Assembly: GCA_902805475.1 (NCBI GenBank)
Contig: CADCSX010000012.1
Span: 496,001 to 560,000, forward strand
Origin: Entonaema liquescens
Lineage: Eukaryota > Ascomycota > Sordariomycetes > Xylariales > Xylariaceae
DNA: 64,000 nt
Direction: 5' to 3'
Shown here: positions 1-11,372 of the stretch, one piece after another
Layout: each line of letters opens with the position of its first letter
Position numbering within the stretch: the first letter of the stretch is position 1
The notes under the pieces: generated by a model
The model's database searches: none
Told to the model about the DNA's origin: nothing
The model's input: only the letters and a program-made list of their open reading frames with translations
Made by a program: the position numbers and the translations under genes

Positions 1-1847
1 CGGAGGCTAATAGTCTACCTAACTTGGCGCATGTTACCTCAGCTGCGTCCGGGCATTCGAGGTCGCCTTCTGAGCCAACGCGTAGTCCCCCCGGTCACCA
101 ACGAAATGGCTCGACAACGAAGCCGGACGTGGCATCGCCGAGTATGACGAGCGAAAACTTAGAGAGGGCTCTTCGTGCTGGTAAAAGTGTCAACAATATC
201 GTGGCCACTGGTATGAAGTCACCCATGAACTTTTGCCTAGGTGCTGCGAGGGGCTTCAGGAATGCACCTACTTTGTATAATGACGACACTGTTCGTCCCG
301 CAGAGAAGGTAACAAGTTTTGCTAGTGGTCTTAAGGTTGCCGGCAAGGAATTTGGATTCGGCATTTTCGATGGTATTACTGGGCTTGTAACCCAACCTAT
401 TAGAGGTGCTGAGAAAGACGGCGGTATTGGGCTGCTTAAGGGTTTTGGTAAGGGAATCGGTGGTTTTATGTTAAAGCCCGCAGCAGGTAAGATACTCCCC
501 GCCCCGTTTATGAGTACTGAACACACTGACAGCCGTTTTAGCATTATGGTCTATTCCTGCATATACTATGCAGGGTGTCCATGCCGAAATTAGGTCTCTG
601 TTCGCCCAGAATGCTCATAAATATATCGTTGCGTCCCGGATTTCCCAAGGCCAGCACGACTTTAACGGTGCATCACCCGAGGAACGCGAAGATATCGAGG
701 TTCGATGGCTAGCCAAGAAGGAGCAGATGAAGGGATTCTACAGCTGGAAGCAGAAGGAGAAAGGAAAACCAAGGAAATCACCCCTATTCCACCGACCCAT
801 GGAACAGCTATTACCCAGCAGATCGCGGGTAACGAACCGCAGAGAACCGGATGGTTACAAACGAGGACCCTATCCAGTGAAGAACGGAGAAATCTACACG
901 ACCAAAAGAGTTCATGGAAGCAAAAGCAGGCGGAAACGGCAGCGACAGGCGGCACGTTTATTGATGAGAAGGTTCGTTCAGTTTCTGGTACAGGTAACAC
1001 ACATGATGAGGATGAAGAGTTTGAACGAGCCATTATGACTGCAGTGCGGGAGACATCAACTGGAGATGCAAGCGAAGATGCCCGAGTCGAACAAGCGATT
1101 CGGTCGAGTGTCAGGGCCTTACGAACTAGGTCAACAACTATAGGGTCGGTAGCCTCGGCCACCTCCCGGACTTCCAGCGTCCAGGACTCCGGATACTCTA
1201 CCGATATCAAACGCCCATATCCGGAGGACATTAAACGCCCCGTATCAGGACCGTCCGAAGATTCACTGGAGATCACCGACGAGGAATACCAGGCGCTGAT
1301 CGAGCAGGCTGTCCAGCTAAGCATGTCCGACCCACACGGGAGCGGAGTCCGGAGACATGATCTCGATGATAGCGAAGACGAAGAATTCAAACAAGTCATT
1401 CAGAGGTCACAGACAGATAGAAGTATAGAAGAGCAGGATGAAGAAAATTACAAGGCGGCACTTAAGGCATCGGAGGCAGAACATGAAAACCAGGGTGGTT
1501 TTGCAGACGACGAGGAGCTAAGAAAAGCCATCGAAGCTTCTCAGGCGGAGCAAAACCAAGGAAATAATGGCGAGGATGACGAGGAACTAAGGCGCGTTCT
1601 CGAGGAGTCCGAAAAAGAACACAAGGAGGAACTGGCGCTCAAGTCGGAAGAAGACATCGTGATGGAATTCGTCAAGAAGCAGAGCCTCGCTGAGCAACAG
1701 TATCGGGCAGCTAGGGACAAGGGCAAGTATGCCGACTACGAGGACGAAGAGGATGAGGACGAGGAGCTGAGACGCGCGCTGGAGGAGAGCATGCAGACGG
1801 ATAGTAGTGCGAGTCGTGGAGGCGGAGGGGGCCCGTCCCGGTTCTAG
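1..1847 (+). CDS. C-terminal part of a glycosyltransferase-type protein with tandem ubiquitin-interacting motifs (5' truncated, one apparent frameshift)
   Basis: The frame is open from base 3, so the start lies outside the window; about 596 C-terminal residues are visible. Intron 487-541 (55 nt) is removed in phase 1, joining ...KPAA to the ALWSIPAYTMQGV segment. The first part (to about 720) has the Gly-rich signature FGFGIFDGITGLVTQPIRGA followed by a KGFGKGIGGFMLKP stretch, which I know from the C-terminal region of fungal sterol-glucosyltransferase-like (GT1/GT28) proteins; the catalytic domain itself is not in view. Downstream are seven UIM-like motifs (acidic run, then A/L and S, for example DDEELRKAIEASQ) near 1012, 1280, 1377, 1442, 1506, 1577 and 1755, which would bind ubiquitin. 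The frame moves from phase 1 to phase 0 at the A-run 765-768 with no usable GT donor, as if one base were missing. Family assignment rests on the C-terminal signature only. Confidence 0.6.
487..541 (+). other. Intron in the glycosyltransferase-type gene
   Basis: GTAAGA donor at 487 and a TTTTAG acceptor ending at 541. Removing it restores a continuous protein across the frame change. Confidence 0.75.
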
Positions 1848-2841
1848 GGGTTTTCGGTTTCGGGTGAATACGAGAATGCATGAATGATATTTGATACCCT
1901 TTCATTGGTTAGAAAGAGAAAATTCCGTGGATACAGTGATACCTAGTACTTATTAGAATAAATATGGTTAGCGCATACTTTTCTGGTGTAGCTGTTGGGT
2001 TGATTTGTGACTATTGGTGAAAAAGCATAAGTTTAAGATATCGAGGATCGAGATTCGGGGGCTAATAGACCGGACTATATCAGAAACTATAGCCTTGACG
2101 TAGTCGGATATGCGTATCAATGCTGGCTGATCTAGTCGGATTAGATGACGGCCGTCGTAAGTGGCGTTGGTATGAATAGCCTCATGTTCAAGATATGTTG
2201 CATTTTCACCTTTCAGCTGTTTATTCATCCCCCATCCTTGGAAGTTGATATTACAAGTCATGTTAAAAGTGTGGCTAGTTAATCATATTCCGGCCTTGGA
2301 CACGATGGTGATAGTGACAAGTCACTTGCATAACTACGAAGGAATAGAAAAAAAAGTAAATGTCACCCACCACCGGATCTCCTCGACTCTGTTTAGGTCT
2401 AGGCGAGTATTCGTGGGATGGGTGTGAAAGGTGGCACTGGTACAATTAGGATGTATAGCCCACCTACCTGCCTGTGTGGATGGTAGTTTAGAGGACTCTT
2501 CGTGAATCCGTGAATGCTATATGTGAGGCAGATGATAATGGTCGCCGTCTCATCGATCGGTTAATCGTGGGGGTTCACGATGACAGTTACGATGACGCTG
2601 ATGACGGTGGCTACGACGATGAGGTGCGTAATAGAAGACGTATTATACTTTTTTTCGAGGAGGAAAAGAGAGGGCATCGTCGAGTATAAGAATAGGGGCT
2701 AGGTCTTTTTTTCAAGGAAATATCTCAGGTAGTTAAAACACTTCGAACAACAACGACTCAGCTAGAGATACTAGATACTCCATCCATTTACAGCTCTACT
2801 GATTACTATTTACTCCCGACTACGCCATTTCAATAGACATC
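1848..2841. other. Intergenic region, no gene seen
   Basis: The 3' flank of the UIM protein and the 5' flank of the CHZ-like gene. Only short open frames without fungal coding character occur. A T-run at 2649 and a TTTTTTTC tract near 2706 lie within 200 bp of the downstream start and could be promoter elements. Confidence 0.5.
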
Positions 2842-3278
2842 ATGCCGTCCTGCAAGAACCAGAACTCCACCCCCACTGACTCCTCTACCTCCCACCCCAA
2901 GCCCAATCACAAAGCCGAAAACCTTGTATCCGAGCAATCGAACCCGGACATGGTAGAAAGTCCCGCCGATGAGGTTGTAGCTGATTACGACGTAAAGCTC
3001 GGTATGTGTTCGCACCTATCCGCTAACACGCCTATACATACACATATATCTCCTATACCCCGGACACGTGCGGCACGGTACTAACAACCAAAAAAGGCAA
3101 GGACGACAAGGAAGCAATCGACCCGTCCAACATTATCAGCGAGCGCACCCGCCACGCCAAGCCCATCAACGGCAACTACATTCTGTCGGAAGATGAGGAG
3201 GAGGAGGGAGACGAACGGGATGTGCTACTATGCGAGGATGGAACTGTTGTGTCTGCGGATGCGGAGACTCTCGACTAA
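2842..3278 (+). CDS. Small acidic protein with CHZ-like motif (putative H2A-H2B histone chaperone)
   Basis: Two exons, 2842-3001 and 3097-3278; the 95-nt intron has GTATGT donor, a CTAAC branch point at 3081 and acceptor AG at 3095-3096. The product is 113 aa. The N-terminal half is a low-complexity Ser/Thr/Pro/Asn region. The second half carries IDPSNIISERTRHAKPINGNY, which resembles the CHZ motif (IDxSNIIxxxRRTRGxxIDY) of the H2A.Z chaperone Chz1, followed by an acidic DEEEEGDE run. Size and acidity fit Chz1-like proteins, but the Arg-Arg-Thr-Arg core is only partly kept, so this is a suggestion. It would act in the nucleus if correct. It is convergent with the aspartyl-tRNA synthetase gene. 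Confidence 0.55.
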
Positions 3279-3671
3279 CTTGATATATCTGTGAGCGGCG
3301 TGTTGTGATATCGGTGTAAGATTATCCAGCAATGGGACTCGTTCTAGGCTTGGAAGATTGTCTACTCTACAAGAGGGAAAGGGAGAAGGAAGATTGATGT
3401 TTGGTATTATATCGCTCTTTTGCTTCCGTGGTGACAGGATGAACAAGGATAATGAATACAATACCTAGGTACGTTAGGTAGTTTATGGTTTCTACATATT
3501 CTCATTTTGCCATACTATCTACAATCCTCGATTGGGTAAATTGCGTGCGTCAGGAATTGGTAGTCATTACACAAAAGAGTTCTGGATAGATAAAGTGGAG
3601 TCGGTTGTAAACGGCGTAAGATTCTAGTTTTCTCACGTATATACATACTATGTTACAATAGAGTCGGAAAG
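3279..3671. other. Short convergent intergenic region
   Basis: Lies between the 3' ends of the CHZ-like gene and the tRNA synthetase gene. It contains a TACCTAGGTA-type palindrome near 3463 and otherwise shows nothing. Confidence 0.5.
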
Positions 3672-6240
3672 CTACTCCAAGTTGAGAGCCGGTTCCGACT
3701 CCGGCTCTGGATCCGACTCTTGAAATAGGTGATATGTCTTCCGCTGCCCCGGCGTGATCTTAGATGGGCTACCGACCATTAAATCTTCGCCCTTATTCGT
3801 CTTGGGGAACGCGATGACATCCTTTACAGATGGCATATCACATAATACGGCTAGGAGGCGGTCGAACCCGAAGGCGAACCCAGCGTGAGGTGGACACCCC
3901 GCCCTTAGCGCCTCAAGGAGATGCGAGAACTGGGAGATACCCTCCTCCGTCATCTGAAGAACGTCACGCATGATCCATTCCTGATGTTTGGCGACATGGA
4001 TACGCCGGCTTCCACCGCCGACCTCCACGCCGTTGATTACCAGGTCGTAGTGGTCAGCCTTCGCGTCCAAAGGATGGCTCTTGGCGGAGAAGAAATCCCT
4101 AGGGGTAAGCGGAGCCGTGAATGGGTGGTGGGTCGAAGAGAATCCAGCGGTACCGCCCTGGCCCGGGTCCGCACTGTCCCCGTTTGGTGTGAAAAGGGGG
4201 AACTCATTCACCCAGAGCAGTTTAAACGAATGGTCTTTGGGAATGAAACCCTGCTCCACGGCAGTATCGTATATCGCCTTTCGAAGCCTGCCTAAATCGG
4301 TGGAACCTCCGTGGAATATCTCTTGTTTCCGTGCGTGGAAGATAATGATATCTCCGTCCTTGCACCCATAGAAACGGCTCGATCGCAATTCCGTAAATTC
4401 TACAAACTTTTGGGCGCATTCGTGTCCTAGAGCAGACAGCCCATTGACTGGCTTGCTGGAATCATAGACAAACACAGCGGGTGTACTTTCTGGACTTAAC
4501 TTGACCGTAGTAGTATTGGGTAGAGAATCCATGAATTTTCGAATAAATTCTCCGGCGCGGGCTGGCGGCAAACCAAGACGAACCTTGATACACTCAACGT
4601 ATACGTCTTTCAAGCTCGTAATTTTTTCCACGAAGTCTTGAGGGAGGTCGAGTTCTAATGTACCGCGAATCTATCTTCGTTAGTACATGAAGGGGGAAGC
4701 ACTGTTAGGCGACTTCACTTACATTTGTTACGTATGGCGGTTGAATGCGTAGATCGGGCTTATCGGTACCGAAATGCCGCATTACTTTGCTATACGTCAT
4801 GATAATAATATCACTAAATTCAACTTTAGGATAACGCTTAATCCCCTTCCCAAGTGCGTCTTCGGCTTTGGCCGTGGGCTCCAGGGACTTTTCGTCCTTC
4901 TTTTCATCCTTCTTCTCGTTTTTCTTCTCGTCCTTCTTCTCGTCCTTCTTCTCGTCCTTCTTCTCGTCCTTCTCGTCCTTCTTTTGGTTCTTGGCCTTTT
5001 TATTTTTCCACCTCTGGCTCATCACAGCTTCGTCGATACCAACATAAACTGGATGGTGGCTGCCATTGATATCAGTTCGCCCCCATCTTTCGTGGAGATG
5101 AACAAAAATCCTATCCATGAGGTTTGAAACGAGCTTTATCACGTCAGCACCGTTAGAGAAGGCCATTTCCAGATCGAGCTGAGTAAACTCTGGCTGCCTA
5201 TCAGCTCGGTGGTCCTCGTCTCGGAAGCATTTAGCGAATTGGTAATATCTCGTGATACCACTAGCCATGAGTATCTGCTTATATTGCTGTGGACTTTGCG
5301 GTAATGCGTACGCATAGCCTTGCCGCCTTGTTGGGACGAGGAATTCTCGGGCACCTTCTGGAGTAGACTTAAAGAGAAGGGGCGTGTCTAGTTGCATAAA
5401 TCTTCTGGATTGTAGATAACTTGAGATGACAGCCTGTAGGCTACTCCGTAGTCTCAACCTATCACGAAGGTGAGGATCGAAGCGTAACTGTAGATGGCGT
5501 TGGTGAGGTGGCCACACAGCATCTTTGGAGACGATGATATCCTTTGGGAATGGATTCAGACAATTTATGGATCGTAGTTTGAGGTCCCACTGCTTGGGTG
5601 CTCCGGGTTTAATCGTAGTGTTGGGGGGTACTTGAAGGGTTCCGGTCACGGTGACTGGACTGAAGGCTGGTATGCTTTTGAGATCTTGGTGAGCTGAGAA
5701 TTGTAACGAGTCATCTTCTTTCCAGTTGGAGACAATCTGAAGTTTACTCGTATTAAAATCATATGCATTATCGAGCTCACAGAAGCTCAGATTAGAGCTC
5801 ACGTCCCTTCGTCTTCTAATAAATCCGTGAACAGTCACCTCCTGCCCGGCAACATAACCTATAGAAGGGGTAGGTTTGTGTTGATGGAGATCGATAACTT
5901 TTCCGCACATTAGCTATAATTCGTTCAGAGAATGTTTTATTTTTTGTCTTACAATTCTTATTATATGCTTCCCATTTTGACTAGGATCAACAGGTACAGC
6001 TTCGCTACCTTGAGATTCCGCAGATTCAGGTTCCGTGGGCTCATGTTCTACGGACTCGGTAGCTGTGGATTCAGGACCCGTAGGTTCAGGACCAGTAGGT
6101 TTAGAAGTCTCATCATGAAGAAATCTCGTGTGCTCCAGTCGGAAAATAGGTTGGCATCGACGTGGCAGGGACTGGCCTTTGATGCCCGGAATGCATCTTA
6201 GGGTAGCCCTCCGCAAAGAGCTTGAGAGAAGTCGAACCAT
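3672..6240 (-). CDS. MSD1: Aspartyl-tRNA synthetase, mitochondrial (class IIb)
   Basis: Charges tRNA-Asp in the mitochondrion. Proposed exons: 6240-5953, 5913-4723, 4670-3672, about 825 aa. The 52-nt intron 4671-4722 is clear (GTAAGT, CTAAC, TAG). The 39-nt intron 5914-5952 (GTAAGA...CTGAAC...TTATAG) is short but removes an in-frame stop and joins an Arg/Ser-rich mitochondrial presequence (MVRLLSSSLRRATLRC) to the body. An OB-fold anticodon-binding domain comes first (VTVHGFIRRRRD). Class II motif 2 follows (RYYQFAKCFRDEDHRADRQ, then EFTQLDLEM), and motif 3 (GFAFGFDRLLA) lies near the C-terminus. Between motifs 2 and 3 sits a Lys/Asp/Glu insertion made of DEKK repeats, encoded at 4886-4985. 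The alternative start at 5910 would lack the targeting sequence. The gene is divergent from the AP180 gene across a 1.9-kb spacer. Confidence 0.9.
4886..4985 (-). repeat. 12-bp coding minisatellite (DEKK repeats) in the aspartyl-tRNA synthetase
   Basis: On the + strand the unit is a CTTCTTCTCGTC-type 12-mer repeated about eight times with small variations. It encodes runs of Asp-Glu-Lys-Lys on the - strand. The frame is preserved because the unit is a multiple of three. Confidence 0.85.
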
Positions 6241-8186
6241 GGATCCCTCATCCGACTATTCGGTATTGTCGGTCCTGATAATGAGTGGAAAGTTTTAATA
6301 CTATACCACTGGCGAGTTGTAAATGAGAATGAGATAAAAATGGGATGTACCTATGTATTCTGTGCTTGAGAAAAAGCCCCATATTACCTGGTACCCACAT
6401 TGATAGGTACCTAGTAACATGTATGCACCTGTACCTTAGGTACATATCTAACAAAAAAAAGCTTTAGCGGATAATTGCGGTTCCGCCCCGGCGCAAAAAT
6501 CCATTTCTAGGGAAATCTTGTTGCCCAATTTTAGAACTCTTCTTTTCCTTTTTTCTTCATCCTTCCAATTCAAATAAAAGTGAGTTATCTGGTAAAACTT
6601 TTTGCTTTGGTCATATTGAACATATTACTAACATGTATTATCGCAGATGATGAAAGCTGCGTGTATCATATGATGTGTTCCTCTTTTCAAAGCTTTAGAA
6701 CTCTCCCTTTGGGGCTTAAGCGGTTCTGTCGCGGCGAAAGGTTGGAATCATGAAATAAGCGTTCGACACACCTTGGACCTTGTTTACATCGGACGCGAAA
6801 CAGCAACTCTGATTACTATTTTGTAGTTGAGAAGGTTCTAATATCCCCTGTTTCCCTTCCTTTCCTTGATTTAATATCACCGTCCATATCTTGCCCTACT
6901 TGTGTCCCAACATGCCTTCTACTAATGTTACTTACTCTGATTCTCAATATAACTATAGTTAATGATACTATTCTATACATTTTCTTCTTACGTTCTCGGT
7001 GATTGATGCTTACCATTCTGTTGATGAAGTGAATGTTGTAGTTAGATCTTATCGTGTGACCAGGTAAATGCATATTAATAGAAAATATATAGGAGGCTGA
7101 TATAAACAATACCTCCACACATGCGTACCTCTTACCGCTAAACCGTCAAGACCGTTAATATAAGAAATCTAGGTAGGCTGGATTTCATTATTTCGGAGCC
7201 GGGTACTGTCTTTACTGGGGAGCATTATGACCTCATAGCTACCTATTCTACACTAGGTAGATAAATATTTGGTTCGTACCAAAGTCAATACTGAACCTTG
7301 GGAACTCCTTCAGGTACTTAGCTCTGTGCTTCAACTAAGCTGCGTACCTACGGTACCTGTTTAACAAGCACGTCGCAATTGAATGATGAAGGAATCCATC
7401 ACGTACCTATTGAAGGATATTGCTATAGGTTGGGGCATGAACATATCACATACAATACTCCTCGCGATGAAGCTATATAGAGTTTTCATTTTCGTATAAT
7501 TATAGCAAGCATCAATAGTATTATACCTATAAGTAGAAAGTAAAAAGTAGAAGGTACTTACATGCAAGGAGTTATCGATACATGTACATGGATATGAGTG
7601 GGCGAGAGATGACATGGACCAAACCTTAAAATTAGATTAGGAGCCCGATGTCCCGACCGACGTTTCCTAAACGTGCGGCTGGTTTTCTGGCTGGTCTCTT
7701 CTCTAAACTCCCATTTCTCCAATCCCTCTAATAAAAGCTATAGGACGGGAAACTTCCTGACTAAACACTAAACAGCAAACGACATAATCACTCATAAAGA
7801 GTCAATCATTCGCAAATTAGAAATTTAAATGTATTAGTAGTCATATGGAAAACCACCAACCCTCTCCGCCCGAAATGGAACAGCCGTAACAAAGCCAAAT
7901 CAGTTCCATGTCCACGAAACTTGAGTCTACTTTTAGTCTATCATTCCTCTCAATTCGCCCTGCCACGAAACCTGACGAAACCCGACGTCGCACCTCCGAT
8001 GATGATTGTTGCGCTTGTCCGACACTGACAAATAGTCCTTACAAATACTTTTTTTCTGGCCCCCGTGTTCAAGTTAATCGAGGATAACGACACCGATAGT
8101 CCTGGTCAATACTTGATCGGAACGTAAGCCGATCGCAGACATCCAGTAGCCGAAGCCTCACTTGGTTTTTACCAAGCATCGTCATC
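6241..8186. other. Divergent promoter region, 1.9 kb, no gene seen
   Basis: Separates the start codons of the aspartyl-tRNA synthetase (-) and AP180 (+) genes. It is AT-rich and carries several GTACCTA/TAGGTAC half-sites (about 6347-6440 and 7170-7350). No open frame longer than about 100 codons shows coding character. Confidence 0.5.
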
Positions 8187-10346
8187 ATGTCTAGTTCTTT
8201 TGAGAAGTCCGTGAAGGGTGCAACCAAGATTAAGGTCAGTCTATGCCTCAAGCGGCATGTAGAGTTAAGCCTGTCTAACCCCTGACAACATTCCTGAGTA
8301 GGCCGCACCTCCTAAGACCAAATATATCGAACATATCCTTGTCGCTACGCACGCCGGAGAAGCGGGAGTAGGAGAGGTTTTTCGGGCATTGCAGTTTCGA
8401 TTGCGAGATTCGACATGGACAGTAGTACTCAAGAGTTTAATAACGATCCATTTGATGATCAGAGAAGGGTCGCCGGATGCCACGTTAGCCTACCTCGCGA
8501 AGCATCGAAGCCAATTAGCAATAGGCTCATTTACCGACGGTAAGTGATTCTAGGACACTAGCCTACGCGACCTGATGACCTTAAAACAATATGTCTGACG
8601 TATATGATAGCGCAAATTCAGGGGCGCAACATACGACACTATGCCGGCTACCTCGCAGAACGCGTACGCGCATACAGAGATACGAGAGTGGATTGGGTTC
8701 GAGCCAAAGAGACGCGACTTGAGAAGCTTTCGGTCGATAAGGGGTTACTCCGGGAAACAGAAGTGGTTCAGCATCAACTTACTGCTCTGCTGAAATGTGA
8801 TGTATGTTCTTATGCGCCTTTCCCCGTAGTGTAAGAGCGACACCAGTGCTGACGTTGTGGCAGGTTCTCGAGGATCCAGAAAACGAAATTACTATCACTG
8901 TATTCCGACTTTTGGTACTGGACTTATTAGCATTGTTCCAAGTATTGAACCAAGCCATGATCAACATCTTAGGTACGTCTGAGTATACCTTGCCGATAAT
9001 ATACGTACAGGAAACTAAATTGTGTTAGGCCACTTTTTTGAAATGTCAAAGCCGGACGCGGAGAGGGCTTTGGGAATTTATCAAGACTTCACTAAACAAA
9101 CAGACTACGTTGTACAATATCTCGCTGTAGCGCGACAATGGGAGCCTCATACTAGAGTCGAGGTTCCTAAGCTGAAGCACGCTCCTATTAATCTCCGGCG
9201 GCAATTGGAGGAATACCTGAAGGATCCCGATTTCGAAATCCATCGAAGACAGTACTTAGCTGAGCTTGACGCCAAGAAGAAGGGCGGATCTGGATTGTCT
9301 TCGAAAGCCGACAAGGGCGCCGTAGACTCCAAGACTGCTACCGCAAAGTCAAATGGACCATCCGCGTCTTCATCTTCGAAACCACCACAGGCGGCGAAGG
9401 GGCCAGATCCGGACCTAATCGATTTCTTTGACTCGATCGAGCAAAACCAAACCACTATGGCGGTGCAGCCGAACCCTCAACCACAGATTGCCCAGGCAAA
9501 CCTGCCCATGTCTACAGGAAACCCTTGGCCTTCAAACACTCCTTTTGCAGTGCAGCCGACAGGCCAACTCCAAGACAATGGTTTCGTATCTCAGCCGACT
9601 GGCTTTCAAGCCAATAATACCCCTTTCCAACAACAAAACGTTAGCGCTTTCACCCAGCAACAGCAAGTACCAAATCAGATACAACCAAGCTTTACCGGCG
9701 CTGGCTTTGGTGGGTACACACCGCAACCCTTTGCGCCGGGTAGCCTTCCTCCTATACCCCAAAATTCAACGCCACCTTTCCAACCCGGGACTTTATCCCC
9801 ACCTATGCAGACTGGCCTGCAACCTAACCAGCAGATAACTAATCCTTTCAGAGCATCTATGTTGATGGCCAATCCTACTGGTGCACCTAATAATTCATTT
9901 GCCTCGCCCGCTAGCCCTCAGCTTCAAAGTGGCGGTCTTAGCCGGCAAAATACCAATCCCTTTGCTAGATCTTCTCCTCAACCTGCTACCCCCTTTTCTA
10001 ATCCTCCCTCAAGCTCTCCTTTCCAATCCCAACCCCGATTCAGGCACCGGCCGCTCCCATCCAAACAACGGCTACTGGTACCAATCCATTCGCCAGAAAT
10101 TTCGGGCAGCCACAAATCCAACCTCAAGTCCAGCCTCAGAGTCAGCCGCAAAGGCCTCAGACGAGCGCCGGTCTTATGCCACAGCCTACGGGAAGTACCA
10201 ACCCATTCCGACAAGGTGCTTTTGTAAACCACCAGACCGGGATGGGATGGCAGCACGGACAGCAGCCGATAGGTGGGGGTCTGGACCAACTAGAGGCTAT
10301 GCCAGTATTCCCTCGGCCTGCTACGCAAACACCCTGGCAGCAGTAG
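8187..10346 (+). CDS. YAP1801: AP180/CALM-type clathrin assembly protein (ANTH domain)
   Basis: Endocytic adaptor that binds PI(4,5)P2 through an N-terminal ANTH domain and recruits clathrin and EH-domain proteins. Exons: 8187-8234, 8302-8539, 8611-8801, 8864-8972, 9029-10346; all introns have GT...AG ends and matching phases. Total about 634 aa. The ANTH domain covers roughly residues 1-280 (SFEKSVKGATKIK, KTKYIEHILVATH, HFFEMSKPDAERALGIYQ). The C-terminal half is a Gln/Pro/Asn-rich disordered tail with repeated Asn-Pro-Phe motifs (NPFRAS, NPFARS, NPFARN, NPFRQG), the EH-domain ligand, ending in PWQQ. The frame moves from phase 1 to phase 0 at the C4 run 10033-10036 without an intron; one missing base would explain it, and the last two NPF motifs lie beyond it. 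Yeast paralogues are YAP1801 and YAP1802; fungi usually have one gene. Confidence 0.88.
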
Positions 10347-11372
10347 GAAAACGACTAGCGTGATATATGTGAGAGGGTTTGGTAGTTTTGAAGAGAAAGA
10401 AGATGGGGCAAAAAATCGCGTCCCTAATTTGTTACAGAACGCATAGAGCAAGGCGTTACCCTAGGATTTCATGATTTTCTCGCTGAGGTGAATAATCATC
10501 GAGACGGGAGGAGAAAGAGGGAAGATGATGGGCTTTTCACTAGAAGCAGCCAGCAGAGGCAGACATGAGAGCCAACAGAATTCGTCGGATGTCCATGGAG
10601 GGTCTCCTGTAAAAGAAATACACGATCTAGCATTGCTTCAAGAGGAAATTACTACTTGTCACCCTCGGAGAGGTGGGCTGGTTTGGCGGAATCGCGAGAA
10701 AGGCAAACATTGGCGGACTCGTTACTTCATGCGCCTGTATTATTCATGCCCTGTTGACTTCAATTACGTTTAATAATATGCTATTGCGTAATGGCCAGTA
10801 TATTATTGCAAATTCAGCCCCCGGTGATTTGGCCACCGGAAAAGAAAAATCCAACATCTAGAACTATTTCTACTTGGAGTCAGGCCTCACGATTCGAATT
10901 GGTAGATAGATAGTATATATATATATCAACAAATACTCGCGGGTGGCGATGATATAGTTATAGAATTATATTTTGAGTAACACTACGATATAGTCGTCCA
11001 TGTGTTACATTGGAAGCCCCTTTTCTAAAAAATCGTACCCGAACGCCGTCGCTATGTAATTGAAGCACACGTCTAGATTCTCCGACCCCCTATTTCTAGT
11101 TTATGGTCCATTATGCGTACACATACGCAACCAGATACCACCATTGACGAGCAATTCATGCATCATCCACTCCTATTCTTCTTACCCCGTTCCCCCTTCC
11201 ACTTCCCTTTTCTCTAGCCTTAACTTAACCCTAAGCCCGAGCGTAAAAGATTCAGGTTAAATAGGCAAGGGGAGAGGAAGAAAAAAGAAACAGTAAATGG
11301 AAAATAACTTCGAGACCGTGATTCAAATGTTCCCACTTCCCCTTCTTGTTTCTTGCATCATAAATCACCCCT
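10347..11372. other. Convergent intergenic region, no gene seen
   Basis: Lies between the 3' ends of the AP180 and TFB3 genes. A short TA repeat (about 10915-10926) is present. The short open frames here have no recognisable family features. Confidence 0.5.

Noticed and set aside
4774..5127. Open frame on the + strand with poly Leu/Val (LLVLLLVLLLV)
   Set aside because: It is the antisense of the DEKK repeat in the tRNA synthetase and has no start context or homology.
10525..10861. Open frames downstream of AP180
   Set aside because: No domain, poor composition, and they lie in the 3' flank.
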